Below are positions 9,442-20,300 of a DNA stretch of 64,000 nt, piece by piece (the first letter of the stretch is position 1; each line of letters opens with the position of its first letter). The position numbers were made by a program, and so were the translations under genes. The stretch is from contig NZ_AP018725.1 in the NCBI RefSeq assembly GCF_003967195.1, positions 2,232,001 through 2,296,000 of the forward strand, read 5' to 3'. The notes under the pieces were generated by a model. It was not told the DNA's origin. It was given only the letters and a program-made list of their open reading frames with translations, and did not search any database. The stretch comes from Sulfuriflexus mobilis. Lineage in GTDB: Bacteria > Pseudomonadota > Gammaproteobacteria > AKS1.

Positions 9442-11982
9442 TCAGTCGCGGGGACCGCAGGGGAGGATAAAACTGAAGGTACTACCCTGGCCGAGTTCGC
9501 TCTCGACCCAGATGCAACCGCCATGTAAATCCACAATCTGACGACACAGATGCAGACCCAAACCACTGCCTTCGTAGCGCCGGGTCAGGGAGGCATCGAC
9601 CTGTACGAAGGGTTTAAAGAGTTTGTCGATATCCTCTGCGGCGATGCCGATGCCGCTATCACTGACACTAAAACGTATAAATACCGACATATACGGTGCC
9701 GGCATTTCCGACGCACCACAGTTACTGACAAATTCGTCCATCCCCACCCGCTCAGCCCGGATCGTAATCTGACTGTTCTCGGTGGAGAACTTGATCGCAT
9801 TAGCCAACAGGTTACTAAGCACCTGCTTTAATTTACGCTCGTCTGCAACAATACTCTTGAGTGACGAGTCTATCTGCGTCAGCAGACTAATGCCGGACTC
9901 GCTAGCTTGGCCCTGAAACATGACCAGGGTCGCATCGAGCAATGATTGCACATCAAATGAAGTCGGCTGAATGAGCATCTTCCCGGCCTCGATCTTGCTG
10001 AGGTCAAGAATATCATTGATTAACTGCAACAGGTGCCAGGCGCTATCGAGGACATAGCCCAGTTTTTCACGACTTTCACTATTAATGACCTCTTCAGGTT
10101 CAATCATCAATAACTCGGTAAAACCGATGATCGAATTCAAAGGGGTGCGCAGTTCGTGTGACATGTTTGCAAGAAATTTGGTTTTCGCCAGATTGGCAGC
10201 TTCCGCTACCTGACTGGCACTTACCAATGCCGCTTCAATGCGGCAGCGCTCGGTTATCTCAGATTCCAGCCTGGAGACGACTTCCGTTAACTCCCGGGTA
10301 CGTTCTGCAACTTTGTCCTCAAGTTGCTCACGATAACGTACCAGTTTTTCATTAGCCTGCTTGCGCTCCGTAATATCCTGACATACCAGCAACACACAAG
10401 GCTCAGTGTTAATTTCCAGTAGTTCAATACTACCCAGGGCATAACGGACTTCTTCATTCTTAGTATGAAAGGGGATCTCCAGATCAGTGATACGCCCCTT
10501 GCTGCGCAAACCATTAATAATATTTTCCCGCTGTTCCGTATAGATAAACAGGCCAATTTCTACCGCCGAGTGTCCAATCAGTTCCTCTCGGCTATAACCG
10601 GTCATGGTAATAAAGCTCTCATTGACATCAACAAATTCACCCTTTGCGAAATCTTCTGTTAAGCGGCTAATACTGATCATTGCCGGGCTGCCATGAAAGG
10701 CTTTGCTAAACAATTCTTCCGATTCATGCAAGGCCTGTTCAGTCAATTTACGCGCAGTGATATTTCTTGAAATCCCCTCAACACCTGCCACAGCACCTGA
10801 AACAGGGTCATAATAATAATGAGCATTTATTGACACCCAGACAGTGCTGCCATCCTTGCGTCGTAAAGGCGTTTCATAATTAAAAATATTGCCATGACAC
10901 GCATCGAGTGCCTTTAGAAACTTTTCCCGTCCATCCTCTTCGACGTAAAAGTCAGACAGCCGCTTACCAATAACTTCTTCAGGTCGATAACCCATTAATT
11001 GATAGACGGAAGGCGACACATAATCCAGCATGCCATCCCCTCCTACCCGGTAAATGGTATCCTGAATATTGTCGAGGATGCCGCGCAGATATTCTTCAGA
11101 GTTCCGTAACTGCGTCTCTACGCTGACACGCTCTATCTCTGCCGCCGCACGCGTAGCGGAATACTGCAGGACATATTCCAGCAAACCGATCTTCGCAAAG
11201 GCCTTATCATCCACGGCCACTATCAAACCAATGACCTTGCCCAGGGTATTTCGCAATGGGAAACCCATGTACCCCTGTATAGGCATATCTGCCGGCAGGG
11301 AAAACTCCGGATACTGCCCCGCCACATCGTCGAGCAACACGACCTCTCCCTTTACTGTGCGCTCACAGGGCTTGTCAACTAGTGGGTAAGTGAAATTATC
11401 CAGAAAAACACCGTCATACCAACTGGACAGGGTATGTACATACTCGCTATCCAAACCAACAAATTCACCGATATGCACATAACGGACACCCAGCACCTGC
11501 CCCAGGCATTCACTGAGGGCACAAAAGAAGGCCTCTCCTGTTACCCCATACGTGGCCTGACCAAACATCTCGATCAAATCACGTAGCTGATGGCGTTCGC
11601 GACGTAAGGCCGCATCCTTAAGTTCACGTTCGATAGCGGGCATCAGCCGCGCAAGATTATCTTTCATGACATAGTCATGCGCACCCGCCAGCATGGTGGC
11701 GACCGCCTTTTCTTCACCGATATTGCCAGAGACAATAATAAAGGGAATATCTTCCCCATGTTCACGGGCAAGCTTGAGTGCATCCAGACCGCTGAAACAC
11801 GGCATGGTATAGTCGGAAATAATCAGATCCCACTGTTCCGAGGAAAGCGCCGCAAGCATCGTCTCACCGGTTTCAACACGGTGCGCCAGCACTTCCAGCC
11901 CCCCCTTTCGCAAGTGCCTGAGCAATAGCTCGGCATCCTGTTCAGAGTCTTCAACAAGTAACAAGCGTAAGGGCGTCGCCAA
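9442..11982 (-). CDS. Soluble hybrid histidine kinase: receiver-GAF-PAS-PAS-HisKA-HATPase
   Basis: 846 aa with no membrane segment. Order seen: receiver (1-120, phospho-Asp in LIISDYTMPCFSG), GAF-like domain (about 135-290), PAS/PAC (about 295-415, ending in GVEGISRNITARK), second PAS (about 420-545, ending in VCQDITERK), a coiled coil (EQLEDKVAERTRELTEVVSRL), HisKA with NMSHELRTPLNSIIGF, and HATPase with NLLANAIKF, DSGIGI and GSGLGLHL. An N-terminal receiver with a C-terminal kinase implies it is switched by another kinase, most simply the membrane kinase at 12476-14707. Output partner unknown; no DNA-binding domain in the module. Confidence 0.9.
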   Translation of the reverse strand: MATPLRLLLVEDSEQDAELLLRHLRKGGLEVLAHRVETGETMLAALSSEQWDLIISDYTMPCFSGLDALKLAREHGEDIPFIIVSGNIGEEKAVATMLAGAHDYVMKDNLARLMPAIERELKDAALRRERHQLRDLIEMFGQATYGVTGEAFFCALSECLGQVLGVRYVHIGEFVGLDSEYVHTLSSWYDGVFLDNFTYPLVDKPCERTVKGEVVLLDDVAGQYPEFSLPADMPIQGYMGFPLRNTLGKVIGLIVAVDDKAFAKIGLLEYVLQYSATRAAAEIERVSVETQLRNSEEYLRGILDNIQDTIYRVGGDGMLDYVSPSVYQLMGYRPEEVIGKRLSDFYVEEDGREKFLKALDACHGNIFNYETPLRRKDGSTVWVSINAHYYYDPVSGAVAGVEGISRNITARKLTEQALHESEELFSKAFHGSPAMISISRLTEDFAKGEFVDVNESFITMTGYSREELIGHSAVEIGLFIYTEQRENIINGLRSKGRITDLEIPFHTKNEEVRYALGSIELLEINTEPCVLLVCQDITERKQANEKLVRYREQLEDKVAERTRELTEVVSRLESEITERCRIEAALVSASQVAEAANLAKTKFLANMSHELRTPLNSIIGFTELLMIEPEEVINSESREKLGYVLDSAWHLLQLINDILDLSKIEAGKMLIQPTSFDVQSLLDATLVMFQGQASESGISLLTQIDSSLKSIVADERKLKQVLSNLLANAIKFSTENSQITIRAERVGMDEFVSNCGASEMPAPYMSVFIRFSVSDSGIGIAAEDIDKLFKPFVQVDASLTRRYEGSGLGLHLCRQIVDLHGGCIWVESELGQGSTFSFILPCGPRD

Positions 11983-12035
11983 AAACTTCCCCTGTTATCA
12001 ACAGCACCTTATATCGGCTGTATTTATCTTCTTAT

Positions 12036-12479
12036 TCAGAACTGTGTCGGACTCTGGTTCAATACCAGCCAGTACATACCCAGTTGTTCTACCGCAGAAA
12101 TAAACTGCACAAAGTCAACGGGCTTCCGGACATAGCTGTTCGCACCGAGATTATAACTGTCGACGATATCTTTTTCTTCATTCGATGAAGTCAATACCAC
12201 CACCGGAAGGGCGCTGGTACGCTCATTGGCCCTCATCTCCTTAAGCACCTCAAGGCCATCCACCTTGGGTAATTTCAAGTCCAGCAATACTACCTGAGGC
12301 AGGTCATTATCCGTATTCCCGGCGTACTTACCTCTGCAAAACAGATAATCAAGGGCCTCGACGCCATCCCGGGCCACCACAACATCGTTGGCAATATTAT
12401 GATGTTTCAGGGCACGAATAGTTAGTGCCTCATCATCAGGATTATCCTCAACCAAGAGGATTTTGGTATTCTTTATCAT
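12036..12479 (-). CDS. Single-domain response regulator (Rcp1/CheY-like)
   Basis: 147 aa, one receiver domain: acidic pocket VEDNPDDE, phosphoacceptor Asp in VVLLDLKLPKVDG, switch residues in VLTSSNEE and the conserved Lys in YVRKPVDF. The insertion after EALDYLFCRG... is typical of phytochrome-associated (Rcp1-type) receivers. Its ATG overlaps the end of the kinase gene (4 nt), so kinase and receiver are cognate. With no output domain it must relay the phosphoryl group or act by protein contact. Confidence 0.93.
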   Translation of the reverse strand: MIKNTKILLVEDNPDDEALTIRALKHHNIANDVVVARDGVEALDYLFCRGKYAGNTDNDLPQVVLLDLKLPKVDGLEVLKEMRANERTSALPVVVLTSSNEEKDIVDSYNLGANSYVRKPVDFVQFISAVEQLGMYWLVLNQSPTQF

Positions 12480-14707
12480 TCATAATCTCCAAGTGTGAAA
12501 TACACCGTTGCACCCTGGTCAATTTTTCCTTCCGCCCATACATCTCCGCCATGACGGTGCACAATACGTTGCACGGTAGCCAGGCCAACACCTGAGCCCT
12601 CATACTCCTGCATGGAATGCAGGCGCTGAAATGGCTCAAAAAGTTTATGCGCATAGGCCTCATCAAAACCCGCGCCATTATCCCTGACATAAAATACCTG
12701 CATGCCATCCTGCTCCTGTTTACCAACCTCAACAACCGCCGCAGGCTTGTTGGCAGTAAATTTCCAGGCATTACCCATAAGATTCTCCAGCACCGCGAGC
12801 AACAAACGCTCATCACCACGAACATACAAGTCCTCGCCCAGGTGGAATTGCACCTCGCGTTCAGGATAGCGTTCCCGCAACTGGGCATCTACATTGGTGG
12901 CAAGCAACGCCAGGTCAACCTGTGCCCGGGTCATCTCTGCACGCACAACCCTCGAGAGCTTGAGCAGGTCATCAATTAATTCTCCCATGCGTTGGGTAGA
13001 AGAGCGTACACGACCAAGGTAGTCTTTGGCGGTCCCCTCCAACTGGTCATCATAATCGTCCAGTAATGCCTGACTAAAGCCATCAATACTCCGTAGTGGC
13101 GCACGCAAGTCATGTGATACCGAGTAACAAAATGATTCCAGTTCACGATTAACGGCCTTGAGATTATGCGTACGTTCTTCAACCATATCTTCCAGGTGTT
13201 CCTGGTAAACATACAATTTCTGTTCTGCCTCTTTACGCTCGGTAATATCCATAATAATGGCAACGAATACCGGTGGGTCTTCCGCACGAGACAATTGCAA
13301 ATGCACGTCTACCGGGTAGGTCGTACCATCCTTGCGCTGATGCACGGTCTCAAAATTCAGTTCCTCGCATTCATGCCGCAGCAGGGGGCCGACATGCTCG
13401 CTGAATTCTTCCTTATCAAAATCCGGCTTGATGTCGTAGACAGTTTTCTGCCGCAGCTCATCGCGGCTATAACCAAGGTTTTCCTGCGCACCTCTATTAA
13501 CACGCAGAAAATGGAAATCCTCGCTATCAAAAATAAATATCTCGTTTAATGAATCATCGAGAACACGTCCCAGTCTGGCATTGATTTCTTCCGTATGTTT
13601 ACGTTCAGTGATATCTGTCTGAATGCCGATATACTGATAGGGAGTACCTGCTTCATCAATAAACGGAACGATCGTGGTATCAACCCAGTAGTATTCACCG
13701 GTCTTGCGTTTATCCTTTAACTCACCGTACCAGACGCGCCCACTTTGAATGGTCCTCCAGAGATCACTGTAAAGCGATCCCGAGTGTGTGTCAGAGCTGA
13801 GCTTGCTATAGCTATTACCCAGTAACTCTTCACGGGTATAACCCGAAATTTCACAAAACCTGTCATTCACATAGGTCAGCTTGCCCTGCTTGTCACTAAT
13901 ACCTACAATCGCATGCGCATCGAGTGCAAATTTGAAGTCATTCAGGGCCTTGTTGATATCATAAAGCCTGCGCGCAGCAAAATTCAGGGCATGCTCAAGT
14001 TGCTCGATTTCGTAAGCATTTTTCTCCACCGGCATCATCTTGCCCTGCATCTTATATAACTCGCGGGCAAATTCAGTGGCCTGGTTAATTGACCGCATGG
14101 GGCGTCTCAGTAATAGCACCAGTATGGCAATACTGAAGAAAATAGAGATAACTGCAGTAATGATGCCATTTCGCCAGATACTCGTCTGTACGGCATCAAT
14201 GGTGGCGAGGCTGTAATCCAGCTTTAACCAACCGAGTGTAGCGTTTTCTATTGGCGCCCAGACCACTAGCGCACCGTCCTCAAGGATTGACTGTGTTGCC
14301 ACCGTCTCGGGCAGGGACAGGGTAGTTTGCTCATACACAGCCTGCGGAATCCCCTGCTGGTTTCTTATTACGTTACCAAAGACCACACCCTCTCTGTCAC
14401 TCACCTTGATCGCCAGTACTTCACGGTAACTGGCCGACTGAACAAGCAGTTGTTCCAGTGCAGCATAATCCTCAGAGACAATATCGTTTCCAGATGCCGA
14501 GGCGATATTTGTTGCCAACGTCTGCGCCTGATCCTGGATCGCACCAAAGGCAAAGTCTGACTGATCATGTACGGTTTTCCAGGCGAACAGGAAGATCGTC
14601 ATTGCCAGTGCAATACTACCGAGCAGGGTCAATTGTACATAAAGCCGCCGGAAGAACGGCGGCTTACGGCGGCTTACAACTTTCTCTATCTCCGGGTTAC
14701 GGGTCAT
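12476..14707 (-). CDS. Membrane sensor histidine kinase with two PAS domains
   Basis: 743 aa. TM1 about residues 24-45 and TM2 about 180-203 flank a periplasmic sensor region of about 130 residues. Then a HAMP-like linker, PAS1 (from about 263, with GYTREELLGNSYSKL, closing in GIQTDITERK), PAS2 (about 385, closing in AIIMDITERK), HisKA (ESFCYSVSHDLRAPLRSIDGF, phospho-His) and HATPase (NLMGNAWKFT, DNGAGF, GSGVGLATV). The kinase core is of the bacteriophytochrome-like class that pairs with Rcp1-type receivers, as here. The gene follows the PhnD-like binding protein by 2 nt, suggesting that protein presents the signal. Confidence 0.92.
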   Translation of the reverse strand: MTRNPEIEKVVSRRKPPFFRRLYVQLTLLGSIALAMTIFLFAWKTVHDQSDFAFGAIQDQAQTLATNIASASGNDIVSEDYAALEQLLVQSASYREVLAIKVSDREGVVFGNVIRNQQGIPQAVYEQTTLSLPETVATQSILEDGALVVWAPIENATLGWLKLDYSLATIDAVQTSIWRNGIITAVISIFFSIAILVLLLRRPMRSINQATEFARELYKMQGKMMPVEKNAYEIEQLEHALNFAARRLYDINKALNDFKFALDAHAIVGISDKQGKLTYVNDRFCEISGYTREELLGNSYSKLSSDTHSGSLYSDLWRTIQSGRVWYGELKDKRKTGEYYWVDTTIVPFIDEAGTPYQYIGIQTDITERKHTEEINARLGRVLDDSLNEIFIFDSEDFHFLRVNRGAQENLGYSRDELRQKTVYDIKPDFDKEEFSEHVGPLLRHECEELNFETVHQRKDGTTYPVDVHLQLSRAEDPPVFVAIIMDITERKEAEQKLYVYQEHLEDMVEERTHNLKAVNRELESFCYSVSHDLRAPLRSIDGFSQALLDDYDDQLEGTAKDYLGRVRSSTQRMGELIDDLLKLSRVVRAEMTRAQVDLALLATNVDAQLRERYPEREVQFHLGEDLYVRGDERLLLAVLENLMGNAWKFTANKPAAVVEVGKQEQDGMQVFYVRDNGAGFDEAYAHKLFEPFQRLHSMQEYEGSGVGLATVQRIVHRHGGDVWAEGKIDQGATVYFTLGDYE

Positions 14708-14709
14708 GC

Positions 14710-15567
14710 CTATTCCAGCCCTATTGACTCAAGGGATGAGTAATCACGTTCATAATCTGCATCAATGGGTTGCGTGATTTGCACGGCCTCAAGTAAACCC
14801 CGCCCCTCCTCATCTTCAATAAATTTCTTCACTGCACTGACCAGCCGCTCACGGTCTTCCTGCGGTACACGTGCATGCACCGCCAGTGGATGTGCGACAA
14901 CACCCGGCACCTCGTAGAGGACGCGCAAATGCGCCTGCAGGCGTGGTGGCTGGTTAGCCAGTGTACTGTTTACGCCACTGCCGGCATCCACCTGCCCACG
15001 AATCACGTGTCGATAGACATTATCATGCGTGCCGACGTAAAGTGCCTCAAAATCGAGGCCCACCTCTTTGCGCAACCATGCCTGCATATACAGGGAAGCG
15101 GCAAAGGCGTTCGGTGACGGGAAGGCGATCGTTTTACCCTGCAACTCATGAATATTGTTGATGGCAGAATCCTTCCTCACCAGCAACAAACCCACCAGCT
15201 GCTTGGCAGCATCTCGCAAAAGCGGTTCGTAGTCCTGTGTGCGCCGGGCCAGTACCAGGTGATAGGGGGCAAGGTAACTGAAGTCCGGTTCACCATTACG
15301 CAAGGCGTCCAGGAACTGCCGAAAACTTGGGTAAGTTTTGATCTGGAGGTAAATACCGGTTTCCTCAGCCAGGCGTGTCACCAGTGGCTGCCAATTTCGG
15401 TAAATCAGTAGTGGCGTATATTGCGGTACCACGGCCAGCGTATAGTGGCGTTCGTCGGCCTGCACCTTGCCCTGCCAGCACAGTGCACAGAATGCCGACA
15501 AGAGCATGAGCCAGATCGCCCTATTCCGTCGCCTCACGACTGAGATGTTTGACGTGGATATCCGCAA
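14710..15567 (-). CDS. PhnD-like periplasmic substrate-binding protein linked to a sensor kinase
   Basis: 285 aa. Basic N-terminus and hydrophobic signal (IWLMLLSAFCALCWQGKVQA). The mature part resembles the phosphate/phosphonate ABC binding-protein family: YTLAVVPQYTPLLIYRNWQPLV at the start, FSYLAPYHLVLARR, LVGLLLVRKDS, LQGKTIAFPSPNAFAASLY and VIRGQVDAGSGVNST. No permease or ATPase gene is nearby; the next gene, 2 nt away, is the sensor kinase. It therefore probably acts as a ligand-binding sensor subunit. The ligand cannot be read from sequence. Confidence 0.85.
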   Translation of the reverse strand: MRISTSNISVVRRRNRAIWLMLLSAFCALCWQGKVQADERHYTLAVVPQYTPLLIYRNWQPLVTRLAEETGIYLQIKTYPSFRQFLDALRNGEPDFSYLAPYHLVLARRTQDYEPLLRDAAKQLVGLLLVRKDSAINNIHELQGKTIAFPSPNAFAASLYMQAWLRKEVGLDFEALYVGTHDNVYRHVIRGQVDAGSGVNSTLANQPPRLQAHLRVLYEVPGVVAHPLAVHARVPQEDRERLVSAVKKFIEDEEGRGLLEAVQITQPIDADYERDYSSLESIGLE

Positions 15568-15710
15568 TCCAGCCTCCGCACACAGCTAAACACTGTATTT
15601 TATTCTAGTTAATCAGGTAACTATAACAGATGACTCAGGTATTACATCAAGACTAACAGCTATCTCAGCTATTAACCATGTAATTAATGCCAGAACTGCT
15701 TGTTTTTGCG

Positions 15711-16310
15711 TCAAACAGTCCGCTGGTGTCGCTGCCACCAGGCGCGCAGGCCGAGTAATGCGATCAGAATCAGGGCGTAGATAACGGGGTCACGGCTGTC
15801 GGCCTTGACCAGCCACAGGTAATGCAACACACCAAAGGCGGCGATCACATAAACACTGCGGTGAAGCCTTTGCCAACGCCGGCCGAGCCGGCGCATGGCA
15901 TAGCGGTTTGAAGTCAGGGCCAGCGGGATGAGCAAGACAAAGGCAGAAAAGCCCACCGTGATATAGGGGCGCTTACCGATATCGACGAGGATCTCGCTGA
16001 AGAGGAATTGCTGGTCGAGCCACAGGTAGGTGAGGAAGTGCAATAACGCATAGAAAAAGGCATACAGGCCGAGCATGCGCCGCAGGCGCAGTAGCCAGAC
16101 CTGGCCACTAAGCCGTTTTAATGGCGTAACAGCGAGGGTAATGAGCAGAAAACGCAGCGCCCAGTCACCGCTGCGGTGGGTGATATCCTCAATCGGGTTG
16201 GCGCTGAGTTGTCCCTGAACAATGTCCCATACCAGCCACAGCAACGGCACCAGGCAGAGGAGGAAGACTGCGGGTTTAATCCCCCAGCGCAGACTACGCT
16301 CACTGACCAC
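15711..16310 (-). CDS. msrQ: MsrQ, heme-binding membrane subunit of the MsrPQ methionine sulfoxide reductase
   Basis: 199 aa integral membrane protein (YedZ family, ferric-reductase-like), about six hydrophobic helices. It carries electrons from the quinone pool to periplasmic MsrP. Histidines suited to heme ligation lie in FFYALLHFLTYLW and in WQRLHRSVYVIAAFGVLHYLWL. Starts 2 nt after the msrP stop. Short exposed loops and length match the family. Confidence 0.95.
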   Translation of the reverse strand: MVSERSLRWGIKPAVFLLCLVPLLWLVWDIVQGQLSANPIEDITHRSGDWALRFLLITLAVTPLKRLSGQVWLLRLRRMLGLYAFFYALLHFLTYLWLDQQFLFSEILVDIGKRPYITVGFSAFVLLIPLALTSNRYAMRRLGRRWQRLHRSVYVIAAFGVLHYLWLVKADSRDPVIYALILIALLGLRAWWQRHQRTV

Positions 16311-16312
16311 GC

Positions 16313-17296
16313 TTAGAAGTATTTACGCAGATCCATGCCTGCATACAGGTCTGCGACCTGTTCGGCATAGCCGTTGAATAGTTTTGTCTCAACCTTCGGT
16401 TCGAAGAAACCGGCACCGAGGCGACGCTCGCGGGCCTGACTCCAACGCGGGTGATCGACGCGCGGGTTCACATTGGAGTAGAAGCCGTACTCACGTGGTC
16501 CCGCCTTTTCCCACGAGGAGACGGGGCGTTGCTCGGTGAAACGGATCTTGGCAATAGACTTGATGCTCTTGAAGCCGTACTTCCACGGCACAATCAGGCG
16601 CAAGGGCGCACCATTCTGATTCGGCAGCACCTCGCCATACAGACCGACTACCATCATAGTCAGCGGGTTCATGGCCTCATCCATACGCAGGCCTTCCGTG
16701 TAAGGCCAGTCAAGGACGCGACGGCGCTGACCGGGCATCTGCTCGGGGTCATAGAGGGTCGTGAACTCCACGTACTTGGCCTTCGAGGTCGGTTGGAAAC
16801 GCTTGATCAGGTCAGCGAGTGGGAAGCCGACCCAGGGCACGACCATCGACCAGGCCTCGACACAGCGGAAACGATAAATACGTTCCTCGAGGTCGTGGGG
16901 CTTGAGGATGTCTTCGAGGTCATAGGCACCCGGTTTTTCGACCTCACCCTCGATGCTGACCTTCCACGGCCGGGTCTTCAGGGTATGTGCATTGCGCTCG
17001 GGGTCACGCTTGCCGGTGCCAAACTCGTAGAAATTGCAGTAACTGGTGATGTCTTTATAACTGTTTGGGGTATCGGTGCTACTGCTGAACGGGCCGGGCT
17101 TGACCCCGGCGATCTTCGCACGCGGGCTGGGTTGTGGCAGTGTGCCGGCCACCAGAGCCGGTGTGGTCAGCGAGGCCGCTGCCGCCAGGGCAAACTGGCC
17201 GCTTTGACGGATAAAGTCGCGACGCTGATGATAAACCTCCCGATCCGTGATCTCGGAGGGGAGGATGATATTACGGTCTTTGCTCTTAATCAGCAT
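16313..17296 (-). CDS. msrP: MsrP, periplasmic molybdopterin methionine-sulfoxide reductase catalytic subunit
   Basis: 327 aa (YedY family). Twin-arginine signal [12 protein letters not shown] followed by an alanine-rich hydrophobic stretch, so it is exported folded by Tat with its Mo-cofactor. The Mo-ligating cysteine lies in [18 protein letters not shown]. Repairs oxidised methionines in periplasmic proteins, with MsrQ as electron donor. The msrP-msrQ pair is complete. In E. coli this pair is induced by hypochlorite through a two-component system; no such regulator is seen here apart from the unrelated sensory module downstream. Confidence 0.96.
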   Translation of the reverse strand: MLIKSKDRNIILPSEITDREVYHQRRDFIRQSGQFALAAAASLTTPALVAGTLPQPSPRAKIAGVKPGPFSSSTDTPNSYKDITSYCNFYEFGTGKRDPERNAHTLKTRPWKVSIEGEVEKPGAYDLEDILKPHDLEERIYRFRCVEAWSMVVPWVGFPLADLIKRFQPTSKAKYVEFTTLYDPEQMPGQRRRVLDWPYTEGLRMDEAMNPLTMMVVGLYGEVLPNQNGAPLRLIVPWKYGFKSIKSIAKIRFTEQRPVSSWEKAGPREYGFYSNVNPRVDHPRWSQARERRLGAGFFEPKVETKLFNGYAEQVADLYAGMDLRKYF

Positions 17297-17379
17297 CGGG
17301 CATTCCTTATCACTATAATTATTTTACTTAATCCTATGACCGGTAATGTAGCAAAAAGTTGCGCCCCGTTCTCTCCTGG

Positions 17380-20300
17380 CTAGCCCAGGGCCACCCGGGC
17401 ATTACGGAACATGCGCAACCACGGCCCATCCTCGCCCCACTCATCAGGATGCCAGGAGTATTGCAGGCTACGGAAGACGCGTTCCGGATGCGGCATCATG
17501 ATAGTGAAACGACCGTCGATCGTCGTCAAACCGGTTATACCACCCGGTGAACCATTCGGATTAAATGGGTATTGCTCGGTGGCACGACCGTAGTTATCGA
17601 CGTAACGCATTGTCACCAGACCCGTTTGCACGGCGCGGTCCTCACTGCTGCGGACAAACTCGGCTCGACCCTCGCCATGTGCGACGGCGATCGGCAGGCG
17701 GGACCCGCCCATGCCGGTCAATAACAGGGAGGGTGAACCCAGCACCTCAACCATCGAGTAACGCGCCTCGAACTGCTCGGAGAGATTACGCTCAAACTGT
17801 GGCCAGTGTTCAGCCCCCGGGATCAACTCGTGCAGGGATGACATCATCTGGCAACCATTACACACGCCAAGCCCCAGGGTATCGGTACGTTCGAAGAAGC
17901 TCGCAAACTGGTCACGCGCCCGCTCGTTAAACAGGACGGATTTTGCCCAGCCCTGCCCCGCACCGAGCACGTCACCGTAAGAGAAGCCCCCACAGGCGGC
18001 AAGGCCCTGGAAATCGGCCAGGTCGACACGGCCCTCAATGACATCACTCATGTGCACATCAACCGCCGTAAAACCGGCCCGATCGAAGGCCGCGGCCATT
18101 TCCAGCTGACCATTCACGCCCTGCTCACGCAGCACAGCCATACGCGGCCGCTGACCGCTGGCAATATACGCTGCGGCGATATTGTCACTGGCATCAAAAC
18201 TCAAAAACGGTTGCATGCCCGGATCTTTGGCATCGAGCAGGTGATCGTATTCCTGCCGGGCACAGTCCGGGTTGTCACGCAGGGTCTGCATGCGCCAGGT
18301 GGTTTCCGACCAGGCGCGCCGGAAGGCCTGGCGGCTGTCGCTCAGCACCGCCTCGTGATCAAAGGTAAATTCAATCTGGTCCTTGTCATTCAGTGCGCCG
18401 ATGACATGGCTATAGTGACCGAGACCGGCACGGTGCAGGACCTCCAGCACCTCGTCGGTATCGCTATGCCGCACCTGGATGACAGCACCAAGTTCTTCAC
18501 TGAACAGGGCCGCCGCCCGGTCATCACCGAGGGCATCGAGTTGCACCGAGACACCCGTGTGGCCGGCAAAGGCCATTTCCGCGATGGTCGCAAACAGGCC
18601 GCCATCGGCACGGTCATGGTAGGCGAGCAGTTTTGCCTCGGTATTGAGTTGTTGAATCATCTCGAAAAACGTTTTTAACGCCTGCGGGTCATCGAGGTCG
18701 GCCGGGTGATGGCCGACCTGCTTGTAGACCTGGGCGAGGGCCGAGCCACCGAGGCGGTTTTTGCCCTTGCCGAGGTCGATCAGGATCAGGTCTGTATCAC
18801 CCTTGTCGGTACGCAACTGCGGGGTCAGGGTATGACGACAATCGATAACCGGGGCAAAGGCCGAGATGATCAGCGACAACGGTGCGGTCACGCTGCGCGC
18901 CTCGCCGTCCTGCTCCCAGACCGTCTTCATCGACATCGAGTCCTTGCCGACCGGGATACAAATGCCCAGTTGCGGACACAGTTCCATACCCACGGCGCGC
19001 ACCGTATCATACAGTCCGGCATCCTCACCCGGGTGGCCGGCCGGGGCCATCCAGTTCGCAGAGAGTTTGATATCCGCGAGTCTGCCGATACGTGCGGCGG
19101 CGATATTCGTGATCGCCTCGCCGATTGCCATGCGCCCGGAGGCGGCGTGGTGCAACAAGGCCACCGGGGTACGCTCCCCCATGGACATGGCCTCACCGAC
19201 ATAGTGTTCATAACCACTGGCGGTGACGGCGACATCGGCCACCGGTATCTGCCAGGGACCGACCATCTGATCACGTGCGACCAGACCGGTAATACTGCGA
19301 TCACCTATCGTGATCAGGAAGGTCTTGTCGGCCACACTCGGCAGGTGCAGCACACGCATGGCCGCCTCCTGCAGGTCGATATCTGCGGTATTGAACGCCT
19401 GTTTATGGAATGTCCGGTGTTTCACATCGCGTAACATCTTCGGTGGCTTGCCGAGCAGGACATTCAATGACAGGTCGATCGGCGTATTATCAAAATGGCC
19501 ATCGCCGAGGACGAGTTGTTGTTCCTCGGTGACCTCACCAATCACGGCATACAGGCAGCGTTCACGCTGACAGAGGGCCTCGAATTCTTCCAGACGTGCC
19601 GGGTCGATGACCAGCACATAACGTTCCTGGGATTCGTTACACCAGATCTCCATCGGTGACATACCCGGCTCGTCGTTCGGCACGGCACGTAACTCAAATT
19701 TACCGCCACGCTGGCAGTCATTGACGATCTCCGGCACAGCATTGGAGAGGCCACCGGCGCCGACATCATGAATACTCATGATCGGGTTGTCGTGCATGGT
19801 CGTGCACTGGTCGATCACCTCCTGACAGCGGCGCTCCATTTCCGGGTTACCGCGCTGCACCGAGGCAAAGTCGAGGTCCTCGGCACTGGTGCCGCTGGCC
19901 ATCGACGAGGCCGCCCCGCCACCGAGGCCAATCAACATGGCCGGGCCACCGAGGACAATGACCGGCGCACCGGCCGGCAGGTCCAGCTTCGCGATATGTT
20001 CCTCGCGGATATTTCCCAGGCCACCGGCGAGCATGATCGGCTTGTGGTAACCCCGCACCTCGTCACCGTCCGGGCCCGGGACCCTTTCTTCAAAGGTACG
20101 GAAATAGCCGCAGAGGTTCGGCCGACCAAATTCATTATTAAAACCGGCGGCGCCAATCGGCCCCTCGAGCATGATCTCGAGTGCCGAGACGATACGGTCT
20201 GGCTTACCGAAATCGGTCTCCCAGGGTTGTTCGCCACCGGGCAGTTTCAGGTTTGAGACCGAAAAACCGGTCAGGCCGGCCTTGAAACGCGAGCCACGTC

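Noticed and set aside
16451-17383. 310-aa plus-strand ORF opposite msrP
   Set aside because: Antisense to a gene with intact Tat signal and Mo-Cys motif.
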